64,000 bases of DNA. Source: Nocardiopsis ansamitocini (GTDB lineage: Bacteria > Actinomycetota > Actinomycetes > Streptosporangiales > Streptosporangiaceae). The stretch is from NCBI RefSeq assembly GCF_030268225.1, contig NZ_BSQG01000001.1:919299-983298 (forward strand), read 5' to 3'. Shown here piece by piece: positions 16,483-25,494 of this stretch (its first letter is position 1; the number at the start of each line of letters is the position of its first letter). A model generated the notes under the pieces. That model was not told the DNA's origin, did no database searches, and saw nothing but the letters and a program-made list of their open reading frames with translations. The position numbers and the translations under genes were made by a program.

Positions 16483-18237
16483 ATGCCGCTCGTCTACCGC
16501 ACGCTCTTCTCGGTGGCGGCCGGCCACGACATCATCGAACTGAGCACACGCACACTGTCGCACTGGTTGGCCGGGCACAGGGCGGACGGTCCGACCGTGA
16601 CCTTCACCCGTTCGGGCAACTACGAGCTGAACCGCAACTCGACCGCCACGGTCGTCCGGCATGACAACACCGATGAGCACATCAGCTTCCTACGGCTCAT
16701 CACCGAATCGGCTCCCGCCGCGATCACGTGGCGGACCGTACTGACGGCCGTGTCGGATCCGGGCCGGATGTCCGACCGCCTGGTGTGGATCGACATGTCC
16801 GCCGATGTCGGCGGCCAGAACCCGGAGGACCGGAGGTTCGACGCAGCGGCCCCCGGGGTCGCACTCTTCTTCTTGCAGGCGTTGGAGTGCAGGGACGGTG
16901 CCTCTGCACTGGGCACGGAACCCACGATCGTGCACGGCCACGACGACGCAGCGGTGGCGGGACTGCTTGCCGCTGTCCGCGACGACCGGCGACGGCTGGC
17001 GACCATCGTGTCGGGGGTCCCGGCCGATCTGACCGTCGCCGCCTGGCAGCAGACGATGGCGGGGGTACTGCACCGCTCGGTGGGCATGCAGTCCAGCTAC
17101 GTCCTGGACCTCGCGGCGCAGCAACGCCTGGGGGACGCCCTCCCCAGGGAGTTCCGGGTCCCGATCGGGGGTCTGCGCACGTTCCTCCCCCGGGTCGACC
17201 TGAGCAATTCGAACGATTCCCTGCGCCACCCCCGGTTGAGCGCGCGAACGTTGGAGGGGGCACGGAGCGGCAACGGGGTCCGCCCCTGGGTGGGGTCGGC
17301 GCTGATTCGTGCGGTACGCGACGCCATCAGGGAGCAACCGCTCCCCGAGGAACTGCGCAGTCTCGACTCCCTGCTCAATGAGGAAGAGGCCGAATTGTCG
17401 ATACGCCCTGGACGGGCGGCCTCGCCTGCCCGACCGGGGCGCGGCCCCGTTCCGGCCTGGGGCAGCGCACGGACACCGGCATGGTCTGGGGCAGGGCCTG
17501 CACCGGCCCGCGAGATCAAGCATCGCGACGTCCGGATCGTCGAATTGGAGAAGGAACGCGAACGGCTGCTGGCGGAGCTGGCGGAGACCATGGAAGAACG
17601 CGACCTGGGCCATGAGGAGCTGCGCGCGGCAATGAACGAGAACGCGTGGTTGCGAACGTGCCTGCGCGAGGCGGGGTTGTACGCCCTGGCCGGGGCGAAG
17701 GCTCCCGTGGCTCCCGGGGAGCGCCCACCCGGTGACTTCGAGGAATTGCTGGAGCGCATGACCGACGCCTCGGCGTTCCCGCACCTGTACTTCACGATCG
17801 ACGACAACCAGGACGACGTCCGCGAGCTCAGCGGCAACAAGAAGGAGCGGTTGTGGGCGACCCGGGCATGGGAGGCATTGCGAGCCCTCGACGACTACGC
17901 CCGCTACCAGCTGGCTCATCCGGGGGCCGGCAAGAATCTGCACGACTACCTGCGGGAACCGCCCGAGGGCTTCCATGGAATCCCTGTGAAGCGGCTGGCC
18001 GCGCACGAGAGCGACACCGTGCAGACCAGGGACAAGTACGCGGAGAAGCGCACGTTCAAAGTCCCCGACCAGGTGCATCCGGACGGGGTGCTTCCGATGT
18101 TCGCCCACATCAAGCTCGACGCGGAGTACGGGATCTGCCCCCGGCTCTACTACTACGCGGATCTCGCACCGGGTCGCACCGGGCGTATCTACATCGGCTA
18201 TCTGGGCCGGCACCTGCCGGTGCACAGCAGCAACTGA
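16483..18237 (+). CDS. Unrecognised 584-residue protein with central coiled coil
   Basis: I do not recognise this as a named family. The N-terminal 300 residues look globular, with VWIDMSADVGGQ near 102 and PIGGLRTFLPRVDLSNSND near 228. A low-complexity Ala/Pro/Gly linker (about 308-342) leads into a strong heptad-rich coiled coil (about 345-395). The last 140 residues form a second domain: a helical DDVRELSGNKKERLWATRAWEAL, then HIKLDAEYGICPRLYYYAD and GRIYIGYLGRHLP at the very end. That end has the alternating pattern of a small beta-sheet domain seen at the C termini of actinobacterial conflict-type proteins. No signal peptide. It stands alone between dacB and the cold-shock gene. An accessory or defence role is possible but not shown. 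Confidence 0.7.
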   Translation: MPLVYRTLFSVAAGHDIIELSTRTLSHWLAGHRADGPTVTFTRSGNYELNRNSTATVVRHDNTDEHISFLRLITESAPAAITWRTVLTAVSDPGRMSDRLVWIDMSADVGGQNPEDRRFDAAAPGVALFFLQALECRDGASALGTEPTIVHGHDDAAVAGLLAAVRDDRRRLATIVSGVPADLTVAAWQQTMAGVLHRSVGMQSSYVLDLAAQQRLGDALPREFRVPIGGLRTFLPRVDLSNSNDSLRHPRLSARTLEGARSGNGVRPWVGSALIRAVRDAIREQPLPEELRSLDSLLNEEEAELSIRPGRAASPARPGRGPVPAWGSARTPAWSGAGPAPAREIKHRDVRIVELEKERERLLAELAETMEERDLGHEELRAAMNENAWLRTCLREAGLYALAGAKAPVAPGERPPGDFEELLERMTDASAFPHLYFTIDDNQDDVRELSGNKKERLWATRAWEALRALDDYARYQLAHPGAGKNLHDYLREPPEGFHGIPVKRLAAHESDTVQTRDKYAEKRTFKVPDQVHPDGVLPMFAHIKLDAEYGICPRLYYYADLAPGRTGRIYIGYLGRHLPVHSSN

Positions 18238-18261
18238 CACGGGGAGCTGTCCGGAAACGAC

Positions 18262-18293
18262 AAAAGCCCCACGGACTCGGAAGTCCATGGGGC
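18262..18293 (-). terminator. Rho-independent terminator of the cold-shock gene
   Basis: Read on the minus strand: a 12-base stem GCCCC-A-TGGACT paired with AGTCCGTGGGGC (one G-T pair), four-base loop TCCG, then TTTT. It lies 42 bases after the cold-shock stop and could also catch transcription from the opposite side. Confidence 0.9.
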
Positions 18294-18334
18294 CCGCGAC
18301 GCGCGACTCGAAGAAGTCGTGGCCGGTTCGAAAC

Positions 18335-18538
18335 CTACAGCGGGTAGACGTTCTCCGCCTGCGGGCCCTTCTGGCCAGCGGTGATGTCGAACTCCACGCG
18401 CTGGTTCTCCTCCAGGTTACGGAAACCAGAGCCGGAGATCGCGCTGTAGTGCACGAACGCGTCGGGCCCACCGTCGTCGGGGGAAATGAAGCCGAAGCCC
18501 TTTTCGCCGTTGAACCACTTAACGGTTCCCTGAGCCAT
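18335..18538 (-). CDS. cspA: Cold-shock domain protein (CspA family)
   Basis: A 67-residue single cold-shock domain that binds single-stranded RNA/DNA and melts RNA secondary structure. It has RNP1 (KGFGFI) and RNP2 (FVHYSAI) and a typical start [10 protein letters not shown] and end ENVYPL. Length is exactly that of the family. A good ribosome site (AAGGAG) precedes the ATG. The A/T-rich upstream sequence and a terminator-like hairpin in the leader suggest post-transcriptional control, as is common for csp genes. Ends in a strong terminator, so monocistronic. Confidence 0.97.
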   Translation of the reverse strand: MAQGTVKWFNGEKGFGFISPDDGGPDAFVHYSAISGSGFRNLEENQRVEFDITAGQKGPQAENVYPL

Positions 18539-18612
18539 GTTTTCTCCTTCAGCAATCGACTACACGGATACCTACTGAAGTGCATCCGTAAGTTGCCGCG
18601 AGCCGTTTCCCG

Positions 18613-18649
18613 AAAAGAAAACGCCCGCCGGCCAACAACTCCGCGGGCG
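18613..18649 (-). promoter_or_regulatory. Terminator-like hairpin in the cspA leader (candidate attenuator)
   Basis: On the minus strand, CGCCCGC pairs with GCGGGCG across a 14-base loop and is followed by TTTTCTTTT. The structure lies about 85-110 bases before the cspA ATG. It could end read-through from the aldo/keto reductase gene. If the cspA promoter lies in the A/T-rich stretch 18650-18712, it would instead be an attenuator or cold-responsive leader fold. Confidence 0.45.
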
Positions 18650-18712
18650 ATCACAAGAACCATCAACTGCGAAATTAACGACTAACAACTGGTCACGACA
18701 CTATCACACACT

Positions 18713-18751
18713 CCCGGGGCGCGCACAGCCCTGTTCTCGGCGCGCCCCGGG
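18713..18751 (-). terminator. Terminator of the aldo/keto reductase gene
   Basis: A perfect 12-base inverted repeat CCCGGGGCGCGC...GCGCGCCCCGGG with a 15-base loop, 21 bases after the reductase stop. It has no T-run, like many actinobacterial terminators. Confidence 0.75.
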
Positions 18752-18772
18752 CAACGGTCTTCGGCCCGGCTC

Positions 18773-19765
<993 letters not shown>

Positions 19766-19874
19766 GCGCTCCTCCGTTGCTCGTCGAACGGGGCTGGACC
19801 AGCCGCCCACAGGGCTCCTCACTTCCCGGTCGCCCCCACCGGCAAACCGGGACGGCCGCCCAGGTCGCATCTGC

Positions 19875-20588
19875 TCAGGACTTCTTGTCTTCTTCCACCG
19901 GCCCGGGAGAAGCAGCGGCTTCCGTTGCCGGGGAGTCCGCCTCTCCCGGCAACGAGAATTCCGCGACCAGTTCGACGCGGCGGTTCTTCGCCCGCCCCTC
20001 CTCGGTGTCGTTGTCGCCCACGGGCTTGCGGGCGCCGTGCCCCTTGACCACGTAGTCGACGGATTCCACCCCGTCCGCGCCCTCCACCGGCAGCGCGGTC
20101 CGCAGATAGGACTCCACGCGTTCGGCCCGTGCCAGAGTGACCTGGTCGTTCACCTGGTCCGACCCCGTGGAATCGCCGAAACCCTCCACCTGGATACGGG
20201 CGCCGCCTTCTGCCGCCGCCTCCACGGTGGCCGCCACGAAGTCATCCAGTCCGGCGATCGCCTGGGGGGTGAGCCGGCTCTGGTCGTGGGGGAAGAGCAC
20301 GGTGGCCGTGACCGGGTCCGACACGGTCGGCTCCTCGACGGACTCCTTGGGCGCAATGGACGGGGACGGCTCGTCCGTACGCTCCTGCTCCCCCACAAGG
20401 ATCGCGGTGACCCCGCCAGGGGTCTGGATCGGAAGCAGGACCGTGGCGAGCGCGAACACCCCGAGCAGGAGCACTCCCACGAGCGGAAAGGTGATGATTC
20501 CCGTGCGTCGCCCCACCGCACGTTGCGTCTCACGGACCGGCACAACGGCATCAGGTATCCCGAACCGTCCCGCGTATGCCAGGGTCAC
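19875..20588 (-). CDS. OmpA-family domain membrane protein
   Basis: About 237 residues: a short cytoplasmic N terminus, one transmembrane helix ([22 protein letters not shown], about residues 30-52), an acidic/Pro linker, and an extracellular OmpA_C-like peptidoglycan-binding domain. That domain contains [27 protein letters not shown] and the signature [23 protein letters not shown]. The domain order suggests a protein tethering the membrane to the cell wall. GTG 20588 is my preferred start; the frame continues upstream to 20666 without clear merit. A Ser/Pro/Glu-rich tail follows the domain. Confidence 0.85.
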   Translation of the reverse strand: MTLAYAGRFGIPDAVVPVRETQRAVGRRTGIITFPLVGVLLLGVFALATVLLPIQTPGGVTAILVGEQERTDEPSPSIAPKESVEEPTVSDPVTATVLFPHDQSRLTPQAIAGLDDFVAATVEAAAEGGARIQVEGFGDSTGSDQVNDQVTLARAERVESYLRTALPVEGADGVESVDYVVKGHGARKPVGDNDTEEGRAKNRRVELVAEFSLPGEADSPATEAAASPGPVEEDKKS

Positions 20589-20963
20589 TCGCCGCTGCCT
20601 ACACCGTCGCCTGTGCTGTTCTCTTCCTGCCACAGGACCGAGGTTAGGAACCCGGCTTCCCCCCATAAGACATCTCCCAAAAAATGGTTGTCCCTATTTA
20701 AATCCGAATGTTTTGTCAACCCCGGCGACCAACACCTTTTTCTTCTTTCCGTCCGCCCTCTCCCGCTATCACCCGGCATTTCGGCCCCACGAAACAATCT
20801 AGCGTGACATCAATCACATGCCGAGTTGCCACACAGTGGGCGACGAGTTCCACCCGGGGTTCGAATCACTTTTTTTCGTGATTGAAACCCCGCGATGGCC
20901 TCCCTGCGATCAGCTGCGTCGCCGGCCCACGGCTTCGGACATCCCCCGCCCGAGGGGTCCTCC
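20589..20963. other. A/T-rich divergent promoter region
   Basis: Between the leftward OmpA-like gene and the rightward DUF4234 gene lies one of the most A/T-rich stretches of the window (about 20670-20720 and 20850-20885). A GGTTG...CAACC inverted repeat spans 20686-20721. An AATCAC/GTGATT hairpin with an eight-base T-rich loop lies at 20864-20883. No coding signal. It probably contains the promoters of both genes. Confidence 0.45.
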
Positions 20964-21380
20964 ATGAGCGGCCCGCATCCCGGTGACCAGCGGCAAGCGG
21001 CCTCCGGGCCCATTCGCCACCCCCTGGGCAAGGTGCGCGGCCCCGTTTCCGTGTGGCTGCTGTCGATCATCACCTTCGGGATCTACTCCCTCGTCTGGCA
21101 CTACAGCGGGGACCGGGAACTATGGGACTTCGCCCCCGAGGCCGTCGAGGTCTCCCCCGGGGTCTGCCTGTTCGCCGTCACCCTGGGCAGCTTCATCGTG
21201 GTCCCCCCGTTCGTATCGGTGCTGAACACCGGTGGACGCATCGCCAAGGCCCAAGGGCTCGCCGGCCTCTCCGACCTCGCCTCCGGCGGCATCGGCATCC
21301 TGTTGATGTTCGTCTTCGGGCTGACCCCGCTCTACTACCAGTCACAGTTGAACAAGGTCTGGCACGCCAACGGCGCCTGA
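20964..21380 (+). CDS. DUF4234 domain small membrane protein
   Basis: 138 residues. A polar N terminus rich in Pro/Gly/Gln is followed by the DUF4234 core: KVRGPVSVWLLSIITFGIYSLVWHY (first helix, with the family's 'ITxGIYxLxW' motif), then a second helix at VCLFAVTLGSFIVVPPFVSVL, TGGRIAKAQGLAG, a third at GGIGILLMFVFGLTPLYYQ and the closing LNKVWHA. The family is widespread in actinobacteria and of unknown function. ATG 20964 has GAGGGG upstream and removes a 23-residue low-complexity extension. Confidence 0.85.
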   Translation: MSGPHPGDQRQAASGPIRHPLGKVRGPVSVWLLSIITFGIYSLVWHYSGDRELWDFAPEAVEVSPGVCLFAVTLGSFIVVPPFVSVLNTGGRIAKAQGLAGLSDLASGGIGILLMFVFGLTPLYYQSQLNKVWHANGA

Positions 21381-21408
21381 CACGCCGGGATCGGTTCACC
21401 CGCGCCCG

Positions 21409-21435
21409 GGTGCCCCTGGCCGAGGCAGGGGCACC
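21409..21435 (+). terminator. Hairpin terminator after DUF4234 gene
   Basis: GGTGCCCCTG and its exact complement around a 7-base loop, 28 bases after the stop and just before the next ATG. Confidence 0.7.
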
Positions 21436-21450
21436 TACGCTTGAGTCGTT

Positions 21451-22389
21451 ATGCAGACCGGCACCCCATTCCCGACTCCCCCCGCGCCCCGTGTCGTCCT
21501 CAGCGAGCAGGAGTGGCGTGAGCGGGCGGCGCAGCACGCGGCGCGGGCCGACTCCTTCGTCACCAACGCCCAGCGCGAGTCGACCCGTCCGGTGGAGACC
21601 TTCCTCTTCACCTACTACAGCCACAAACCCGCACAGCTGCGTCGTTGGCATCCGGGTCCCGGCGTACTCCTGCAAGGCGCAGAGATCGGCGACGCCTTCG
21701 GTCGCTGGTACCGGCATTCGACCGGTACCGACTCGTCCGGCACAACCGTCAGCGGGGTGGAACTGGACACCGCGGCGTTCGCGACCGACCGAGGACGGGC
21801 CCTGGAGTTCGTCACGGCGCTCCTGACCGCGACCGCGGGCCGCAGCGCCAATTTCGGCTGTTTCGGTCTCCATGAGTGGGCCATGGTCTACCGATCGTCG
21901 CCCGACCAGCTACGGCACTCCGCTCTTCCTCTCCGGCTGGGCCCGGAAGGAACCGACCGCGTCGTGGAATCACACCGCATCCGGTGCTCGCACTTCGACG
22001 CCTTCCGCTTCTTCACCCCGGAGGCCCGCCCGCACAACCGGTTGCAGCCCACCCGCGAGTCCCAGACCTCCCTTGAGCAGCCGGGCTGCCTGCACGCAAC
22101 CATGGACTGCTACAAGTGGGCCTACAAACTCGCACCGGCGGTGCCCGGCGAACTGGTCCTGGACTGTTTCGCGCTGGCCCGGGACGTGCGCGAACTCGAC
22201 ATGCGCGCCTCTCCCTACGACCTGAGCGGCCACGGCTACACCCCGATAGCGATCGAGACCCCCGAAGGCAAGGCGGAGTACACCGCGATGCAGCGGTCCT
22301 TCAGCGAGCGAGGCCAGGAACTGCGGCGGCGGCTGCTCGACGTGTGCGAGGTCCTGGCCGAGGCGCAGAGCGCGGTCCTCGACACCTGA
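21451..22389 (+). CDS. Conserved actinobacterial protein (annotated in relatives as 3-methyladenine DNA glycosylase)
   Basis: 312 residues, soluble, no signal peptide. Conserved-looking blocks are LSEQEWRERAAQHAARAD, FLFTYYSHKPAQLRRWHPGPG, ANFGCFGLHEWAMVYR, RCSHFDAFRFFTPEA and CLHATMDCYKWAYKLAP. I recall close actinobacterial proteins carrying the label '3-methyladenine DNA glycosylase', but I cannot see a helix-hairpin-helix glycosylase motif. The label should be treated as doubtful. His- and Cys-rich blocks (HxPGPG, CFGLHEW, CSHFDAFRF) hint at a metal site. It is convergent with the STM4011-type operon with a 44-base gap. Confidence 0.7.
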   Translation: MQTGTPFPTPPAPRVVLSEQEWRERAAQHAARADSFVTNAQRESTRPVETFLFTYYSHKPAQLRRWHPGPGVLLQGAEIGDAFGRWYRHSTGTDSSGTTVSGVELDTAAFATDRGRALEFVTALLTATAGRSANFGCFGLHEWAMVYRSSPDQLRHSALPLRLGPEGTDRVVESHRIRCSHFDAFRFFTPEARPHNRLQPTRESQTSLEQPGCLHATMDCYKWAYKLAPAVPGELVLDCFALARDVRELDMRASPYDLSGHGYTPIAIETPEGKAEYTAMQRSFSERGQELRRRLLDVCEVLAEAQSAVLDT

Positions 22390-22433
22390 TGGCCGGGCCG
22401 GTGGCGGGACACGTCGTCGACAGGGCGTCCTGA

Positions 22434-23318
22434 TCAGATCGCCGTCTTCTTGTCGGCGGCGGGGATCCTCTCCAGCACTCCGCCGCGAAAGACCTGGTAG
22501 AGGTCGAGTGGTTCGAGGTGTACGTAGCCGATGTGGCAGTCGCAGCTCAGCGCCGGGCAGGCTCGGGGACGCAGGTTGTCCGCGAAGGAGCCGTCGTAGA
22601 GGTTGCCGAGTTCGGTTGCCACGAAGTGGCAACGGCGCACGGTCCCGTCCCCGTCGACCGATACGACGGTGTCCCCGGTGCGACACGCCAGGCCCAGACT
22701 GGCGTGCGGTGTACGACTGTAGGCGAAGTGCGGGTCGATCTCCTGCCAGAGGGAGGCCTCGGCGTCGGTGTAGGAACGGCCCTCTGCCGCGTTCACCCAG
22801 AGATAGGTCTGCTCCGGCAGTTCCGAACGCAGTCGGCGGGTCTGCTCCAGGTGTTCGGGGAACCCGACCACGCCGACGCTGAAACGCACCCCCAGTTCCG
22901 TGAGCCGACGGCACTTGCCCAGGAACCGATCGTAGGACACCTGGCCCGGATGGAAGGTGGCCCAGAGGGCTGCGGACCCGTGGTCGCAGTCGGCCAGCCA
23001 GTCGAGGCGCCCGCTCAGATTGGTCTGGATCGCCACCCGCTCCACATGCGGCAGGTGGCTGAGTCGGGCGATGGCCCTTTGGTACCAGGACCGGACGAGG
23101 CCCTCCCCCCACGGGGTGAACAGCACCGACAGCCTGGTACCGGGACTGGCCTCGCCCTGCTCCACGACCCATTCGGCGAACCGTTCCAGCGCGGCGCGGT
23201 CGGCGCGCAACTGGTCGGGGCTGTCGCGACGCTTGGCGAAGGGGCAGTAGGGGCAGTCGTAGTCGCAGCTGGCGAGCGGGCCGCGATACAGGATGGACAG
23301 TGAACGAGGCAGACTCAT
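22434..23318 (-). CDS. STM4011 family radical SAM protein
   Basis: 294 residues. The radical SAM CxxxCxxC motif is SCDYDCPYC (Cys18, Cys22, Cys25), followed by QTNLSGRLDW and a TIM-barrel-like pattern. Further cysteines near the end (RRCHF, then CPALSCDCHIGY) could bind an auxiliary iron-sulphur cluster. Its start overlaps the stop of the next gene upstream by ATGA, so it is the last gene of a tightly coupled five-gene leftward operon matching the STM4011-STM4015 set first named in Salmonella. The reaction and product of the set are not known to me. A modified small molecule or peptide is likely, given two radical SAM proteins, an ATP-grasp-like protein and a hydrolase. Confidence 0.9.
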   Translation of the reverse strand: MSLPRSLSILYRGPLASCDYDCPYCPFAKRRDSPDQLRADRAALERFAEWVVEQGEASPGTRLSVLFTPWGEGLVRSWYQRAIARLSHLPHVERVAIQTNLSGRLDWLADCDHGSAALWATFHPGQVSYDRFLGKCRRLTELGVRFSVGVVGFPEHLEQTRRLRSELPEQTYLWVNAAEGRSYTDAEASLWQEIDPHFAYSRTPHASLGLACRTGDTVVSVDGDGTVRRCHFVATELGNLYDGSFADNLRPRACPALSCDCHIGYVHLEPLDLYQVFRGGVLERIPAADKKTAI

Positions 23319-24655
23319 CGCGCCGAGTACCCCGCCATCAGATCGGCGACCGGGGCGGAGAAGAGCAACGGGCCGATCGCGTCGGAGTGCGCCAGTCCTT
23401 CCGGTGTGAGGCGCAACTCCTGCAAGGGATGGGTGGCAGGGGCGATCCAGCCGCGCCCCGCGAGCTCGGCGAGCTGGGCGGGAAAGTGCACGAGGGGGTC
23501 GGCACCGAACCGTTCGGTGTAGAGGGCGAGGTCGACACCGTCGGCGCGCAGCAGCGACTGGAGGAGGTGACGGCGGCGCCTCTCGTCGGTGTCCAGACGA
23601 AAACCCACACCGACACGTTCGAAACCCGCGTGGTCCCTGGAGATGTAGTCGTCGATGATCGCGCGCACCTGACGCACCCCTACCGCGTAGTCGAAGGAGT
23701 AGTGCAGGTCGCGGGTGTAGGAACGGGCTCCGCACCCGAGTCCCACCATCGCGTCGGTCTGACAGCAGTAGGCCGGGCCGTCGCCACCGGGGGCGTCGAT
23801 CCGCTCGAACATCCGCATCGAAACCTGCCGATAGCCCCGGGCGAGAAGGTGGTCGCGCCCCTGTCGGTAAAGGGCGAGTCGGTGGTCGTCCCAGTCACGC
23901 CCCCTGCGCCCCAGACCGGTCAGCGGACGGACGTAGAGGGGGTAGAGGTAGATCTCCTCGGGCGCGAGGTCCAATGCGGTGTCCAGGGAGTAGCGCCAAG
24001 TGTCCGAGGTCTGACCGTCGATTCCGTAGATCAGGTCCAGGTTGAGGCGGGCCCGGGTGTGGTCGCGGATGGCACGCAGGGCCCGGGCCACCTCGTCGCG
24101 GCGTTGAGGGCGACCGGCGGCGTGCGCCTCGGAGTCGATGAAGCTCTGCACCCCGATGCTGATCCGGGTGGCGCCGCGCTCGGCCAGCACCGCCAGCCGA
24201 TCGGGCGTGGCCGTGGCCGGGGAGGTCTCCACCGAGGTGGGGATGGCTGCCAGGTCCGCGCCGAGTACCCGCCGGGCGAGGTCGTAGAGGCGTTCCAGTT
24301 CGGCAGCGGTCAGATAGGTGGGGGTACCCCCGCCGAAGGCCGCACGGGCGAACCGTGCGTCGGGAACGGCCTCGGCCACCGCGTACGCCTCGCGCTCCAG
24401 GGCGTCGAGGTAGGCGCTGACCTGCTCGGCCGGCGGGGTCGACCGGGTGAAGAGGTTGCAGAACCCACAGCGCATCTCGCAGAACGGGATGTGGAAGTAC
24501 AGCGAGAGGGCGTCGGTGTCTTCTTCCCGCCAGACATCGGTCAGCCTCGGGGGGTCGTCGAGCGGCCGGTAGGCGCTTTTGTGCGGATAGCCGTAGACGT
24601 AGGAGCGGTAGGGCGAGTCGGCCGCCGGCGCGGCTTCGATGTCGATTGACGTCAC
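23315..24655 (-). CDS. STM4012 family radical SAM protein (HemN-like)
   Basis: 446 residues resembling oxygen-independent coproporphyrinogen oxidase. FHIPFCEMRCGFCNL carries Cys59, Cys63 and Cys66 for the 4Fe-4S cluster, then AFGGGTPTYL, SVETSPATA, RISIGVQSF and NLDLIYGIDGQT follow in HemN order, with a C-terminal HemN-like winged domain. HemN relatives of this kind are usually not porphyrin enzymes but methylate or rearrange other substrates with two SAM molecules. GTG start overlaps the upstream stop as GTGA; the downstream gene overlaps as ATGA. Acts with the STM4011, 4013 and 4014 proteins of the same operon. Confidence 0.92.
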   Translation of the reverse strand: MTSIDIEAAPAADSPYRSYVYGYPHKSAYRPLDDPPRLTDVWREEDTDALSLYFHIPFCEMRCGFCNLFTRSTPPAEQVSAYLDALEREAYAVAEAVPDARFARAAFGGGTPTYLTAAELERLYDLARRVLGADLAAIPTSVETSPATATPDRLAVLAERGATRISIGVQSFIDSEAHAAGRPQRRDEVARALRAIRDHTRARLNLDLIYGIDGQTSDTWRYSLDTALDLAPEEIYLYPLYVRPLTGLGRRGRDWDDHRLALYRQGRDHLLARGYRQVSMRMFERIDAPGGDGPAYCCQTDAMVGLGCGARSYTRDLHYSFDYAVGVRQVRAIIDDYISRDHAGFERVGVGFRLDTDERRRRHLLQSLLRADGVDLALYTERFGADPLVHFPAQLAELAGRGWIAPATHPLQELRLTPEGLAHSDAIGPLLFSAPVADLMAGYSAR

Positions 24656-25494
24656 GAGTGCTCCTCGGGGCGGGCAGCGGGGATGGTGAACTGCGCGTAG
24701 GGAACGGTCCAGACCGTCTCGTGGCCGATGCGGTGACCGGTGTGGCCGTCCTCGCCGTAGGCGGTTCCGTGGTCGGCGCAGACGATGGTGAAGCAGGGGC
24801 GGCCCCGGCCGCGCAGGGCGGCCAGGAGGGCGGGAACGTGTGCGTCCACGTACTCCAGGGCGGCGGCGTGGCTGTCGGGGCCGTCGGGCGTCCCCGGTCG
24901 CGCTCCGCGCAGGTAGAACCAGTTGGGCTGGTGGAGAGCGGAAACGTTGAGCAGGAGGAACAGGGGACGGTCGTCGGGAGCCGCGCGGGTCACGGCCGCG
25001 ACCCGCGCCACCTGGTTCTCGAAGGAGGCTGGGTCGGTGACGCCGAACTCCGGCTCCCAGTGGCTCTCGGTGAACAGGTCGGGCAGTACCGATCCGAGTG
25101 CCGAAAGGCGGTTGAAGAATCCGGTCCCGCCGACACAGGCGGTGTGGTAGCCGGTTGCGGCGAGTCCGGCGACGATGTCAGGGGCGTCGAACGTCCAGGT
25201 GCGGGCATCGGTGGTGGTGCTGCCCGGAAAACCGGCGGCGAACAGCCGAGGGTGCGGTCCGGGTTCGGCCGGGGTCGGCAGGAATCCGGCCAGCATCGCC
25301 AGATGCGAGGCGTAGGTGAAACTCGCCGGTGCATGGCGCCTTTCCCAGGACCCGTCGGGCAGCAGTGCACCGAGGTTGGGAGTACGCCCCTCGGCGAGCA
25401 GCCGTGCCGCCACGTCGTAGCGCAGCGTGTCGAGGGTGACCAGGATGATGTCGTGCGTTCCCACCACGGTGTTCATGTCCGGGCGCGCGGTCAT
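24652..25494 (-). CDS. STM4013/SEN3800 family hydrolase
   Basis: 280 residues of the alkaline-phosphatase/sulfatase superfamily fold. DIILVTLDTLRYDVAARLL carries the N-terminal metal Asp and the position of the catalytic Thr/Ser. VGGTGFFNRLSALG and HEW-type central regions follow, and the C-terminal metal-binding motif is FTIVCADHGTAYGEDGHTGHRIGHETVW (Asp-His and His pairs). It probably hydrolyses a phosphate, phosphonate or sulfate ester in the pathway of this operon. Four-base overlaps with both neighbours indicate translational coupling. Confidence 0.88.
   Translation of the reverse strand: MTARPDMNTVVGTHDIILVTLDTLRYDVAARLLAEGRTPNLGALLPDGSWERRHAPASFTYASHLAMLAGFLPTPAEPGPHPRLFAAGFPGSTTTDARTWTFDAPDIVAGLAATGYHTACVGGTGFFNRLSALGSVLPDLFTESHWEPEFGVTDPASFENQVARVAAVTRAAPDDRPLFLLLNVSALHQPNWFYLRGARPGTPDGPDSHAAALEYVDAHVPALLAALRGRGRPCFTIVCADHGTAYGEDGHTGHRIGHETVWTVPYAQFTIPAARPEEHS

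Noticed and set aside
18713-18751. The GC palindrome as an operator of the aldo/keto reductase
   Set aside because: It lies downstream of that gene's stop, so termination is the better explanation.
20855-20885. GGTTCGAATC sequence resembling a tRNA T-loop
   Set aside because: No T-stem, anticodon or acceptor arms can be built around it; the local structure is a short AATCAC/GTGATT hairpin instead.
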